Translations under genes and position numbers: made by a program
NCBI GenBank assembly: GCA_964538575.1
Contig: CAZIGG010000119.1
Location: 1-9,018 of the forward strand
Direction: 5' to 3'
Origin: UBA2336 sp964538575
GTDB lineage: Bacteria; Bacteroidota; Bacteroidia; Cytophagales; Cyclobacteriaceae
Length of the DNA: 9,018 bases
Notes under the pieces: model-generated
The model's database searches: none
What the model saw: the letters and a program-made list of their open reading frames with translations, nothing else
Told to the model about the DNA's origin: nothing
Part shown: positions 1-7,347 of the stretch, in pieces
Position numbering within the stretch: the stretch's first letter is position 1
Layout: each line of letters starts with the position of its first letter

Positions 1-49
1 ATCTTTAATTTCATTTCCTGCGCGGGATTCGATAAGTTGCGCGTCAAAT

Positions 50-73
50 TTACTATGTATGAACATATGAACA
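50..73 (+). promoter_or_regulatory. Putative operator at the GH38 gene start, related to the divergent-region operator
   Basis: Bases 50-72 align without gaps to 7281-7303, with 18 of 23 positions identical, including an exact ACATATGAAC at the right-hand end. The site also holds a perfect tandem repeat, TATGAACA at 58-65 and 66-73, so two ATGAAC half-sites lie in direct rather than inverted order. It overlaps the ATG at 67. Binding would block transcription or initiation of the GH38 gene, but no clear TTTG -33 box lies upstream, so the promoter itself is not located. The functional role is inference; the sequence match is direct observation. Confidence 0.45.
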
Positions 74-3000
74 ACACAATAGTAATAAAGAAATTTATCC
101 TTGCCGCAGCGTTTTTTCAGGTATTCACATGTAATGCTCAGAAAATTGAGCCTGGCTGGCCGGTAAAAGCATCAACCTTCATCCAGGGATTCGAACAAGT
201 TGTCAATGGTGAAACGCTTGACTTCTTACCCGGATTAACCAACGGTCAGGTTGCGTTATTGGTGCGCGCAGGTTCGGGCACACAATCACTTGAATTTAAA
301 TCCGCTGTCATTCCATCCGGCTATTCTGAAAAATATGTTAGTCTTGTCTGGAGCGCTGCGCTTGCAAAACGTTTACAGGAGCCAGCGGGCGCGTTCAGCT
401 TATACATTAATGAAAAACCTTATTTTACTTTTTATACTCACCGTGATTCATTGAGTTCCAACTGGGCTCTTAAATCCGGGGAAGCCGACTTATCATTTGT
501 TCCGACTGAAATTACAAAAGGTTCCCAGGATGCCTTTGGCTTCATGTTTCTGAACATTCCCACCGTATCCATTATAAAAGGTGAACGCATCTCCATTAAA
601 GTTATCGGTGGAAATCAAAACAGTATAGACTGGTTTATGCCGTTTGGTATTCCGGTTGTCAATGAACAGTCTTTTTTGGCAGAGCCGGCACTCGTAAATA
701 CTCAAACAGGACTCAAGCAGCGGATTCGGGCAGAACTCAAACATGCCGCAAAACCTGCTCCCGTACAATTCAAGCTCGATGGAAAACTTGTCCGGCAGAC
801 TACGCTAAAGCCCGGTAAAAATGTTTTTCATTTTATGGTTGACCCCGTGGAAACGACCCGGGAAGCATCACTGGAAATTATCATAGGGGGAAAATCCAGT
901 GTAAAAAAGATAGCCTTGCAGCCGGTGCGAAAATTTGAGGTGTACTTTCTTTCACATTCGCATGTTGATATCGGGTTCACGCACAAGCAGGACGATGTTG
1001 AAAAACTGCAGTGGCGGAATTTTGAAAAGGCCATTGAATTGGCAGAAAAAACAAAAGATTACCCGGACGGTTCGCGTTACAAATGGAATACAGAAGGCAC
1101 CTGGGCCGTTGAAGGATACCTGAAAAATGCCTCTCCGGAAAAAAAACAACAGTTTATCGATGCGGTAAAGAAAGGATGGATTGGAATTGATGCGCTCTAT
1201 GGAAATCAGCTTACCGGGTTACAGCGCGAGGAAGAAATGATCAACAACCCGCGGTATGCGCTTTCGCTCAACGAAACCTACGGGCTTGATATAAATTCCG
1301 CGATGATCAGCGATGTGCCCGGATACAGTTGGGGTATCGTTGAATCATTAGCGCAAAACGGTATCAAGTATTTTTCATCCGGACCTAACCACATGCCCCA
1401 CCTTCCGCATGGCGGGTACCAGGTTGGCCACTCGATGGAGACCTGGGGTGATGTTCCGTTTTACTGGACGTCAGCCTCTGGCAAGCAAAAAATTCTTTTC
1501 TGGATGACGATTCATGGATACTCCTGGTTTCATGACTGGTCGATCGATATCCTCAGTAAATCGGATGGGTATGCGGTTTTGAACTTCCTGAATGAGCTGG
1601 ACCAGAAAAAATATCCGTACGATATGGTTCAGCTCCGGTACACCGTGGGAAATGACAATGGTCCACCGGATGCCACCATGCCCGACTTCATCAAACAATG
1701 GAATGAAACATATGCATATCCGAAACTGCGCATCGCCACCACAACAGAGATGATGGAGGAATTTGAAAAACGGTATGCCGGTAAGCTTCCAACGTTTACC
1801 GGAGATTTAACACCGTATTGGGAAGATGGCGCGGCTTCTTCTGCGCTGGAAACAGGCATTAATCGCAAAACTGCTGACCAGCTTGTTCAGGCGGAAACAC
1901 TTTCTGCCATGCTTGGTGAAAAAAATAATACCATTAACCGCTTTGATGATCCCTGGCGGAATGTGATATTATTTTCAGAGCATACCTGGGGCGCAAACAT
2001 CAGCAAGTCGCAGCCGGAAAGTGAGTTCACAAAAAGTCTCTGGTCTGTGAAGCAAGGATTTGCGCTGAATGCTGAAAAGGAAAGTAATAGTTTACTGAAC
2101 GAGGCACTGCAAACGTTGAGGTCAAAAACAAACCCAGCTGAAGCTTTTCAGGTAGTCAATACAACATCATGGAACAGAACTAATTTAGTAACCTTACCAG
2201 CTTCCTGGAATTTGTCTGATACTTACATTACAGATGACACAGGAAAGAAAGTTGCGTCTCAACAGCTCACCAACGGAAGCTGGGTGTTTGTAGCCTCTGA
2301 TATTCCCGCACTAAGCTCAAGAAAGTACTTCCTTAAAAAAGGAAAGCAGAAATCAAAAACCACTCCTGCCCCATCGGGCTATACGATCTCAAACGGAGCA
2401 ATTAACGTTACGTTAGATTCAAAAAACGGAGACATCACAGCAATCAATTTTAAGAACGGACCAAATCTCGTTGATCCAAACGATACGCTCGGATTCAATG
2501 CGTATTGGTACGGTGGAGTTGTAAAGGAAAACCTTTCGAAACAAACGGGTGCCACACTAAAAGTTGTTGAACACGGAAATGTACTTACCCGAATTCAGGT
2601 TGTTTCTTCCGCTGCAGGCGCAGTAAGTCTGACACGTGAAATCCAACTCGTAAATGGATTAGATGAAATTTATCTGACTAACATCGTTGATAAAAAGAAT
2701 ATTGTAGAGAATGAGAATGTACGATTCTCATTTCCATTCAACCTACCAAACAGTCAGGTTCGGATTGATATTCCGTGGGCAACAACCAAACTCGATCAGG
2801 ATCAATTAGCCGGTGCCAACAAAAATTTTTACAGCGTTCAGCGATGGGTCGATCTTTCAAATGAGTATTCCGGTGTTACCCTCGCCCCGATTGAAGCGCC
2901 CATGCTGGAAATCGGTGACATGAACGGACAGAAATGGATGACCGACATGGCCATACGTCCGTGGATAAAAAAATACGAACCCTCTAACCGCTTATTCAGC

Positions 3001-3429
3001 TGGGTGATGAACAACGTGTGGTTTGTAAACTACAAAGCGTCTCAGGAAGGAATGATTCCATTTAACTATGTACTCAAGCCACATGGAGTGTATAATGAAT
3101 TCGCTACCAAGAAATTCGGAATCGAGCAGACTCAGCCATTGTTAGTCGTACCGGTTGCTAAGGCCACTGAAACAATAAAGCCCATTGTTTCGATGCAGGA
3201 AGGTGCTGCTATTATGATTACTTCGTTGAAGCAAAGTCGTGATGGCAAGGCATTGATCATCCGGTTTTTTAATCCTACTGAACAACCAGCAACAACTTCC
3301 CTTACCTGGAAAAATGTAAATCCCAGAGGTGTTTATAAAAGCAGTCCGAAGGAAGAGAAATCAGAAGCTATCAAGAATACAATTACACTGAGTCCTAAAG
3401 AAGTACAAACAATCCGGGTAGAGTTATAA
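67..3429 (+). CDS. Exported glycoside hydrolase family 38-like enzyme (alpha-mannosidase type)
   Basis: Likely releases a terminal sugar, by family an alpha-mannosidyl residue, from a glycan outside the cytoplasm. Residues 1-24 form a signal peptide (KK, then a hydrophobic run, then TCNA before Q25). Residues about 25-285 are a beta-rich N-terminal region I do not recognise. The GH38-type catalytic region starts at about 290. It has SHSHVDIGFT (H299 and D301, matching the metal-binding His-x-Asp of GH38), SDVPGYSWG (D416, in the place of the nucleophile/metal Asp) and SEHTWGAN (H639, likely the third metal ligand). From about 776 onward the protein is beta-sandwich-like, as in GH38 C-terminal domains. 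There is no T9SS C-terminal sorting domain, so the periplasm is the simplest location. I chose ATG 67 because the signal peptide follows it directly; ATG 55 and TTG 37 are in frame. At about 1120 residues it is long for the family. The family call is fairly firm but the substrate is not: the HTWG-type motif differs from classical lysosomal/Golgi mannosidases. Confidence 0.8.
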   Translation: MNNTIVIKKFILAAAFFQVFTCNAQKIEPGWPVKASTFIQGFEQVVNGETLDFLPGLTNGQVALLVRAGSGTQSLEFKSAVIPSGYSEKYVSLVWSAALAKRLQEPAGAFSLYINEKPYFTFYTHRDSLSSNWALKSGEADLSFVPTEITKGSQDAFGFMFLNIPTVSIIKGERISIKVIGGNQNSIDWFMPFGIPVVNEQSFLAEPALVNTQTGLKQRIRAELKHAAKPAPVQFKLDGKLVRQTTLKPGKNVFHFMVDPVETTREASLEIIIGGKSSVKKIALQPVRKFEVYFLSHSHVDIGFTHKQDDVEKLQWRNFEKAIELAEKTKDYPDGSRYKWNTEGTWAVEGYLKNASPEKKQQFIDAVKKGWIGIDALYGNQLTGLQREEEMINNPRYALSLNETYGLDINSAMISDVPGYSWGIVESLAQNGIKYFSSGPNHMPHLPHGGYQVGHSMETWGDVPFYWTSASGKQKILFWMTIHGYSWFHDWSIDILSKSDGYAVLNFLNELDQKKYPYDMVQLRYTVGNDNGPPDATMPDFIKQWNETYAYPKLRIATTTEMMEEFEKRYAGKLPTFTGDLTPYWEDGAASSALETGINRKTADQLVQAETLSAMLGEKNNTINRFDDPWRNVILFSEHTWGANISKSQPESEFTKSLWSVKQGFALNAEKESNSLLNEALQTLRSKTNPAEAFQVVNTTSWNRTNLVTLPASWNLSDTYITDDTGKKVASQQLTNGSWVFVASDIPALSSRKYFLKKGKQKSKTTPAPSGYTISNGAINVTLDSKNGDITAINFKNGPNLVDPNDTLGFNAYWYGGVVKENLSKQTGATLKVVEHGNVLTRIQVVSSAAGAVSLTREIQLVNGLDEIYLTNIVDKKNIVENENVRFSFPFNLPNSQVRIDIPWATTKLDQDQLAGANKNFYSVQRWVDLSNEYSGVTLAPIEAPMLEIGDMNGQKWMTDMAIRPWIKKYEPSNRLFSWVMNNVWFVNYKASQEGMIPFNYVLKPHGVYNEFATKKFGIEQTQPLLVVPVAKATETIKPIVSMQEGAAIMITSLKQSRDGKALIIRFFNPTEQPATTSLTWKNVNPRGVYKSSPKEEKSEAIKNTITLSPKEVQTIRVEL

Positions 3430-3445
3430 CAGCATCAAGCATCTT

Positions 3446-3509
3446 TGCCGGACCTGTTCCGGCATCCCCTAGATGGATGCAAGAAGGGGATCGCGGCACA
3501 GGGCCGCGA
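3446..3509. repeat. Three abutting hairpins, REP/BIME-like inverted pair with complementary loops
   Basis: Hairpin 1 is TGCCGGA-CCTGT-TCCGGCA at 3446-3464. Hairpin 2 pairs ATCCCC (3464-3469) with GGGGAT (3486-3491) around a 16-base loop. Hairpin 3 is TCGCGGC-ACAGG-GCCGCGA at 3491-3509. Neighbouring stems share a single base. Hairpin 3 read on the minus strand is a variant of hairpin 1: the same CCTGT loop and the same ATCCCC after the stem, with a different but still perfectly paired stem. Loops 1 and 3 are therefore fully complementary and could kiss. It sits between two convergent stop codons (3429 and 3519), where it could act as a bidirectional terminator or mRNA 3'-end stabiliser. No long T-run follows, so it is not a textbook intrinsic terminator. 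The inverted-pair design resembles REP/BIME elements; I cannot say whether it recurs in the genome. Confidence 0.75.
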
Positions 3510-3518
3510 AGGAGTTAC

Positions 3519-4289
3519 TTACTTTTGTTTGCTGCCGCCAATGGAAACACCCAGACCACCATCTATCCGATAGGCCTGCCCGGTCATGAACGATGCTTTT
3601 GATGATGCGAGAAATGCGATGAACTCCCCTACTTCTTTAGGATCGCCAACTTTCTTTACCAGATGCATTTCTTCGCATTCACGGAATACTTCTTCCGGGT
3701 TAGGTGATTCATTTACTCCATTTCGTAACATCGGAGTATCTATAGATCCGGGACAAACAGCAACACATCGGATTCCTGGCCCATAATCTACCGCGATGCT
3801 GCGCGTAAGGCCTAACATAGCAGTCTTTGAAGTTGTATAGGCTGCCACCTGACTTTGACTCACGAAAGCCTGCACACTTGAAATGTTAATAACAACTCCT
3901 GTACCGTTCTTCTGCATGGATGGAATTGCATATTTAGCGGCCAGAAAAGCGCTCTTCAGATTTACATTCATCACCAGATCCCACTCTGCTTCGGTTGTTT
4001 CGGTAACCGTGGCATATCGGTTAATGCCTGCATTATTTACCAACACGTCCACCTCGCCAAATTTGCGGATCGCTTTTGTAATGTTTTCTTCCACCGAGTT
4101 TGCATCAGCAACATTGCATTTGAGAAATGTGATCTTTCCCCCGGATTCTGCTTCGAGTGTTTCTCCCGATTGATCAATATCCAGAATAGAAACTTTTGCA
4201 CCTTCCCGCACAAAAACCTCAACGGCTGCAAGGCCGATTCCTTTTACGCCTCCGGTTACAACAATATGTTTGTCGTTAAAATCTTTCAT
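3519..4289 (-). CDS. SDR-family NAD(P)-dependent dehydrogenase, candidate aldose 1-dehydrogenase
   Basis: Classical short-chain dehydrogenase/reductase, 256 residues, the normal length. It has the nucleotide-binding TGGVKGIG at 12-19, an acidic D37 at the end of beta-2 (favouring NAD+ over NADP+), NNAG at 85-88, N110, S138 and the YTTSK catalytic pair Y151/K155, ending in the usual GQAYRIDGG. By position it is the last gene of the minus-strand operon, directly after the lactonase. That fits an enzyme oxidising a sugar at C1 to the lactone the neighbour hydrolyses, as L-fucose and L-rhamnose dehydrogenases of this fold do. Start: ATG at 4289 gives an ATGA overlap with the stop of the upstream gene; an in-frame GTG at 4298 would only add three residues. 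The fold is certain; the aldose-oxidising role is inferred from context. It could instead be the dehydrogenase acting on the keto-deoxy acid. Confidence 0.9.
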   Translation of the reverse strand: MKDFNDKHIVVTGGVKGIGLAAVEVFVREGAKVSILDIDQSGETLEAESGGKITFLKCNVADANSVEENITKAIRKFGEVDVLVNNAGINRYATVTETTEAEWDLVMNVNLKSAFLAAKYAIPSMQKNGTGVVINISSVQAFVSQSQVAAYTTSKTAMLGLTRSIAVDYGPGIRCVAVCPGSIDTPMLRNGVNESPNPEEVFRECEEMHLVKKVGDPKEVGEFIAFLASSKASFMTGQAYRIDGGLGVSIGGSKQK

Positions 4290-5131
4290 AGGTGACACAC
4301 AAGTTTTAAGCCTTTAATACCCAGTGAAATTTTAGCAATGTGCCAGCGGCCGATGTTGGCTACAAATAATTCATCAAAATTACGTCCGCCAAAAGCAATA
4401 TTTGTTGGATTGGATAGGGTATGCGCTTCCCAGTCATCCACCAGTACACGTACGTTTCGCTCGGGAGAAATTGAATATATCTTATTCGGTGCATAACACG
4501 AAACCAACAGATTCCCCTGGTTATCAAATGCTAATCCATCGGGTACGGATTCCGGTAAGGTTGCAAAAATTTCCCGCTTGCCTGCTGAACCATTTTTCTG
4601 AATTTCAACCCGTTCAATACCCGGCATAAAGGAGCATACAACATAGATAAACTCTTCTTTTGCATCAATGGCCATCCCGTTAGCGAAGTTAAACGGCCCG
4701 TCCGACCAGATTTCTCCTTTGCCTTGTGTATTGAATTTCAGAATCTTACCGGTAATCTCTCTGAAGGCCCCGCTTTCGGAAACATAAACATTTCCCTTGC
4801 TGTCAAAACATGCATAATTAGGGATGTTGAAGGAATGCTTTTCAGCGCCTTTCGCAAAAGTTGTTAACTGAAACGTAGTTGTATCCAGCCGCCACAAACA
4901 TTTATCAGCCGAATCACATATCAGCAGCCAACTGCAATCGGGGCTAAAGGCAATACCCAGTATAAACCCTTTTGTAGTGGCCACCTGTTCAACCTTAGCT
5001 CCGTCCGAACTGATTTTATAAATCTGTCCGGCCTCACCCCCTGCCCACACGGAGCCATCGCGATGGACAGCAACACACTCGGGATGGTCAAGACCGTCAG
5101 CGAATACAGTTGTTTTTTGCAATACACTCAT
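4286..5131 (-). CDS. SMP-30/gluconolactonase/LRE-family sugar lactonase
   Basis: Probable cytoplasmic metal-dependent lactonase that opens an aldonolactone to the aldonate. The sequence has the features of a six-bladed SMP-30-type propeller. Metal-ligand positions are recognisable: E18 in HPECVA, N151 in NFANGMAID and D198 in VPDGLAFD, with N105 in NIPNYACFD as the usual substrate-side Asn. These match the Glu/Asn/Asp set of SMP-30 in identity and nearly in spacing. The C-terminal NPTNIAFGG and LFVANIGRWHI are also typical. No signal peptide. Start: ATG 5131 follows the preceding stop by one base (TAA-C-ATG) and gives a 281-residue protein with the usual short N-terminus. ATG 5152 and TTG 5158 are in frame but would overlap the upstream gene by 20 to 26 bases. 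Downstream it overlaps the SDR start by ATGA. The exact lactone is not determined by sequence. Confidence 0.88.
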   Translation of the reverse strand: MSVLQKTTVFADGLDHPECVAVHRDGSVWAGGEAGQIYKISSDGAKVEQVATTKGFILGIAFSPDCSWLLICDSADKCLWRLDTTTFQLTTFAKGAEKHSFNIPNYACFDSKGNVYVSESGAFREITGKILKFNTQGKGEIWSDGPFNFANGMAIDAKEEFIYVVCSFMPGIERVEIQKNGSAGKREIFATLPESVPDGLAFDNQGNLLVSCYAPNKIYSISPERNVRVLVDDWEAHTLSNPTNIAFGGRNFDELFVANIGRWHIAKISLGIKGLKLVCHL

Positions 5132-5132
5132 G

Positions 5133-6155
5133 TTATTCTGACTTAAATTCATTTTCAAAAGCTGAAGCTACAAACGAAGTTGTGACCCTTGATCCGGCAT
5201 CAATACCGAGCCATTCATTATTCTTAATAGCTTCGTTTGGTTTATTTGTCCACTGAGAAGTCCAGGGTTCTAATGCAACCGTATAGCAATCACCCCACCA
5301 CGGGAAATCTTTTGTCGCGTTTCGCTCCTGCCAATACCAGAGATTTGTAAACAATTCACCATCCCACTGCAATGCAAAGCCTACATTTCTTTTTTCATTC
5401 CTGATCGCATAGAATGCTTTTGCTTCATATCCGGCCAGGTAACAGAGATCGCTGTATTGATCTATGCCCCGGGCTGAAACAATACTTGCATCGTCACTTG
5501 ATCCTTTTTTTGACCTGGCGTTCGGCCATGCATATTCTTCACCTCTTTTAAACCGGTGATACTCGGGCATACCCGCCTCAGTCTTCATTGTTTTTGCATT
5601 GGTATGAATTTTCACACCTTCTTCCAGGAACGGAAGGCCAAATGCGATGTGCTGACCCCACATGATATCCAACTGCGTTTTACTGGTATTGGAAACCGTC
5701 TCTTCAATCACCAGGTCAGGCGAGTTCTTCGTAATTGAAAAGGTTCGTTCTATTTTTATGGGAATCCGAAGTGGCTGTGCGCTGCATACTAAACTTATCC
5801 GATCAACTGAGTTCTCAACGATTTTAACCTCCCACGGTATCAATGAAACTTCACCATGTTGTCCCAGTTCAGCTCCACGATAATTAAACGCAGGGCTATT
5901 GGGCAAACAAACCTGCCATCCGCCATAGTAATAATCTTCAAATTGACTTTTTGTATTCCTGATCTGACTAAAATGAGTTTTCGGATTGCGAATACCTTTT
6001 GATAACCGAAGTAAAAAATCGATGTCTTTTGGTTTGTAGCGGAATTCAAAAATATCGCTTCCACGGTCAACCAGAATACCGATCCTCAACAAATCGTTTT
6101 CGAGATGCAGCGCCCGCAGGCCATCGATTGTCGTTTCGGTTAGTTTGCAACTCAT
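5133..6155 (-). CDS. DUF4432-family, aldose-1-epimerase-like protein
   Basis: A 340-residue protein of the galactose-mutarotase-like fold, DUF4432 type, recognised from ILVDRGSDIFEF near residue 28, GQHGE (H100), MWGQHIAFG (H169) and VALEPWTS (E296). His plus Glu in these positions correspond to the acid/base residues of aldose mutarotases. No signal peptide, so cytoplasmic. The gene starts inside the stop of the dehydratase gene (ATGA overlap at 6152-6155) and ends one base before the lactonase start, so the three are probably translationally coupled. The likely job is interconverting anomers of the incoming sugar, or of a cyclic form of a pathway intermediate, so that the stereospecific dehydrogenases are fed. 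This is inferred from fold and neighbours; an isomerase acting on the sugar acid or keto-deoxy acid is also possible. Confidence 0.8.
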   Translation of the reverse strand: MSCKLTETTIDGLRALHLENDLLRIGILVDRGSDIFEFRYKPKDIDFLLRLSKGIRNPKTHFSQIRNTKSQFEDYYYGGWQVCLPNSPAFNYRGAELGQHGEVSLIPWEVKIVENSVDRISLVCSAQPLRIPIKIERTFSITKNSPDLVIEETVSNTSKTQLDIMWGQHIAFGLPFLEEGVKIHTNAKTMKTEAGMPEYHRFKRGEEYAWPNARSKKGSSDDASIVSARGIDQYSDLCYLAGYEAKAFYAIRNEKRNVGFALQWDGELFTNLWYWQERNATKDFPWWGDCYTVALEPWTSQWTNKPNEAIKNNEWLGIDAGSRVTTSFVASAFENEFKSE

Positions 6156-7219
6156 ACACCTGCATTAACAGCCTGCATGGCGCCTTTCATATATCCTAAC
6201 GCATATGCCATTCCTGTATGCCATCCTGCTTTGGTTGACATTTCAGGTGTATGATCAGGAATTAATATTCCTTTGTACTGATTGGCTTTAAGAATCTTAA
6301 GCGCTTTGATCATATCAATATCACCTTCATCAACAAACGCTTCGCGGTAGTGCGGAACTTTACCGATAACATTCCTGAAATGAATATACCCGATCCGGTT
6401 TTCACGACTGTATTTATCCAGCATCGCATATACATCGCTGCCCTGCATTTCCTGGATGGTTCCCATGCAAAATTCAAAACCATTGGAAGGACTGCTGCTC
6501 AGCGTCATCAGCTTTTCATACTCCTGCGTATTATAAAACAGCCGGGCTGTTCCGCGCATTTCCGGTAGTGGCGGGTCATCCGGATGCGCAACAAGCTTTA
6601 TACCGTTCTCTTCAGCAATGGGAAGTAATGTTTTTAAAAAGTGATCCAGTCGCTGCCACATTTCTGTTCGGGATACAGGCGACAACACACCTTGCTGCTC
6701 ATCTTCATATCGCATGTTCCAAACCATTCCTTTTGGAATCGGCTGATTAACATCGACTTTTGCCTGATCAAATACCACCGAGTTAGCTTTTCCTCTTCCG
6801 TTTGGTCCGCTTGTCCAGCCCCACACACCTGCCAGACTGAAATAGTAGCCCATAACCGGGATACCGACCTTACCCATATTTTTCAGGATGGTCTTTAAAT
6901 CTTCAAGCTGTTGCTGTTTCTTCGGGCCATCCAGCAATACATCGTACCAATGTGAAGGGTCAAAGTTTTCAATCGCTTCCCATATAAGTCCGTGTGATGA
7001 AAGTTCTTTCTTTATTGTACTCAACGCTTCATAGGTCCAGAGTTTTCCCTGGTTGCGCGTTTCGCCCCAGCCGTTCAGGTAGTTTTTTGTGAGCGAGGGG
7101 TTCTCACCTTTTATATAGTCAACAAGCTGAACAACAATGTGTGTTGCTCCGGCTTGCCGGGCAAACCGAAAGTTATCGCTTGTTAAGACACTCTTATATA
7201 ATCCTAAACCCAGTTTCAT
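6152..7219 (-). CDS. uxuA: Mannonate dehydratase (UxuA) family sugar-acid dehydratase
   Basis: Catalyses loss of water from an aldonate to give a 2-keto-3-deoxyaldonate; characterised family members act on D-mannonate with a divalent metal. The 355-residue TIM-barrel protein carries the family signature in order: AHPDDPP (H212), FCMGT (C251), YIHFRNV (H280), EGDID at 298-302 and PDHTP (D322/H323). This reproduces the His-Cys-His-Asp metal site plus catalytic His of UxuA. Y339 or Y343 in GMAYALGY could be the catalytic Tyr. Length is close to Bacillus/Streptococcus UxuA and shorter than the E. coli enzyme. First gene of the minus-strand operon; ATG 7219 is the natural start, with an A/T-rich leader and no obvious ribosome binding sequence. 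The usual partners UxaC, UxuB and KDG kinase/aldolase are absent nearby. The neighbours (SDR, SMP-30, FAH) are those of the oxidative deoxy-sugar route, so the substrate may not be D-mannonate from hexuronate. Confidence 0.9.
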   Translation of the reverse strand: MKLGLGLYKSVLTSDNFRFARQAGATHIVVQLVDYIKGENPSLTKNYLNGWGETRNQGKLWTYEALSTIKKELSSHGLIWEAIENFDPSHWYDVLLDGPKKQQQLEDLKTILKNMGKVGIPVMGYYFSLAGVWGWTSGPNGRGKANSVVFDQAKVDVNQPIPKGMVWNMRYEDEQQGVLSPVSRTEMWQRLDHFLKTLLPIAEENGIKLVAHPDDPPLPEMRGTARLFYNTQEYEKLMTLSSSPSNGFEFCMGTIQEMQGSDVYAMLDKYSRENRIGYIHFRNVIGKVPHYREAFVDEGDIDMIKALKILKANQYKGILIPDHTPEMSTKAGWHTGMAYALGYMKGAMQAVNAGV

Positions 7220-7257
7220 TTTTGCTCAATTTATTTTTCAGATAAACAATCAAACGC

Positions 7258-7288
7258 TTTTACTTCTCAGGCGCACAGTGTTACTTTG
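7258..7288 (+). promoter_or_regulatory. Candidate Bacteroidota-type promoter for the SDR-FAH unit
   Basis: TTTT at 7258-7261 is followed by exactly 19 bases and then TTACTTTG at 7281-7288. The Bacteroidota consensus is TTTG-N19-21-TAnnTTTG, so each box has one mismatch. Transcription would begin near 7293-7296, inside the palindrome that starts at 7288, leaving a leader of roughly 50 bases. Suggestive only. Confidence 0.3.
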
Positions 7289-7303
7289 TTCATACATATG
7301 AAC
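7288..7303. promoter_or_regulatory. Palindromic operator GTTCAT-N4-ATGAAC in the divergent control region
   Basis: Perfect 6-base inverted repeat around ACAT, with near-symmetry continuing inside (GTTCATACATATGAAC against its reverse complement GTTCATATGTATGAAC). It lies between the divergently transcribed dehydratase operon and the SDR-FAH unit, where both candidate start sites would fall. A related copy lies at the GH38 gene start. This is the layout expected for a dimeric sugar-responsive repressor controlling both directions. The regulator is not encoded in the window and its family cannot be told from the site. Confidence 0.5.
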
Positions 7304-7309
7304 GTAATG

Positions 7310-7340
7310 TAAACATATTGATTTTAACATCAATTTCAAT
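7310..7340 (-). promoter_or_regulatory. Candidate Bacteroidota-type promoter for the dehydratase operon
   Basis: On the minus strand, ATTG (7340-7337) is followed by 19 bases and then TATGTTTA (7317-7310). Each box is one base off the TTTG / TAnnTTTG pattern. Transcription would begin near 7305-7303, at the edge of the palindrome, giving a leader of about 85 bases. It faces the plus-strand candidate at 7258-7288, with the operator between the two -7 boxes. Suggestive only. Confidence 0.28.
7317..7334. repeat. Short inverted repeat ATTGAT-N6-ATCAAT
   Basis: Perfect 6-base arms around TTTAAC, 14 bases before the SDR start codon. It could be a second operator or a weak leader hairpin. A/T-rich sequence makes a chance occurrence plausible. 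Confidence 0.3.
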
Positions 7341-7347
7341 CTAAAAA

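Noticed and set aside
37..66. Upstream TTG (37) and ATG (55) starts for the GH38 gene
   Set aside because: They add charged, non-signal residues ahead of an otherwise well-formed signal peptide starting at ATG 67. ATG 55 cannot be wholly excluded.
67..138. Lipoprotein signal with C22 as the lipidated residue
   Set aside because: The residues before the Cys are V-F-T, which do not fit a lipobox; cleavage after A24 before Q25 is more typical of the phylum.
828..1149. Short antisense and overlapping open frames inside the GH38 gene
   Set aside because: They lie within a strongly coding frame with conserved motifs and show no domain, start context or neighbours of their own.
3586..4173. Plus-strand open frames opposite the first SDR
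   Set aside because: The minus strand encodes an intact SDR with all motifs; the opposite frames are antisense shadows.
7220..7347. Riboswitch or small RNA gene in the divergent region
   Set aside because: I see only short palindromes and promoter-like boxes; no conserved riboswitch core or strong long stem.
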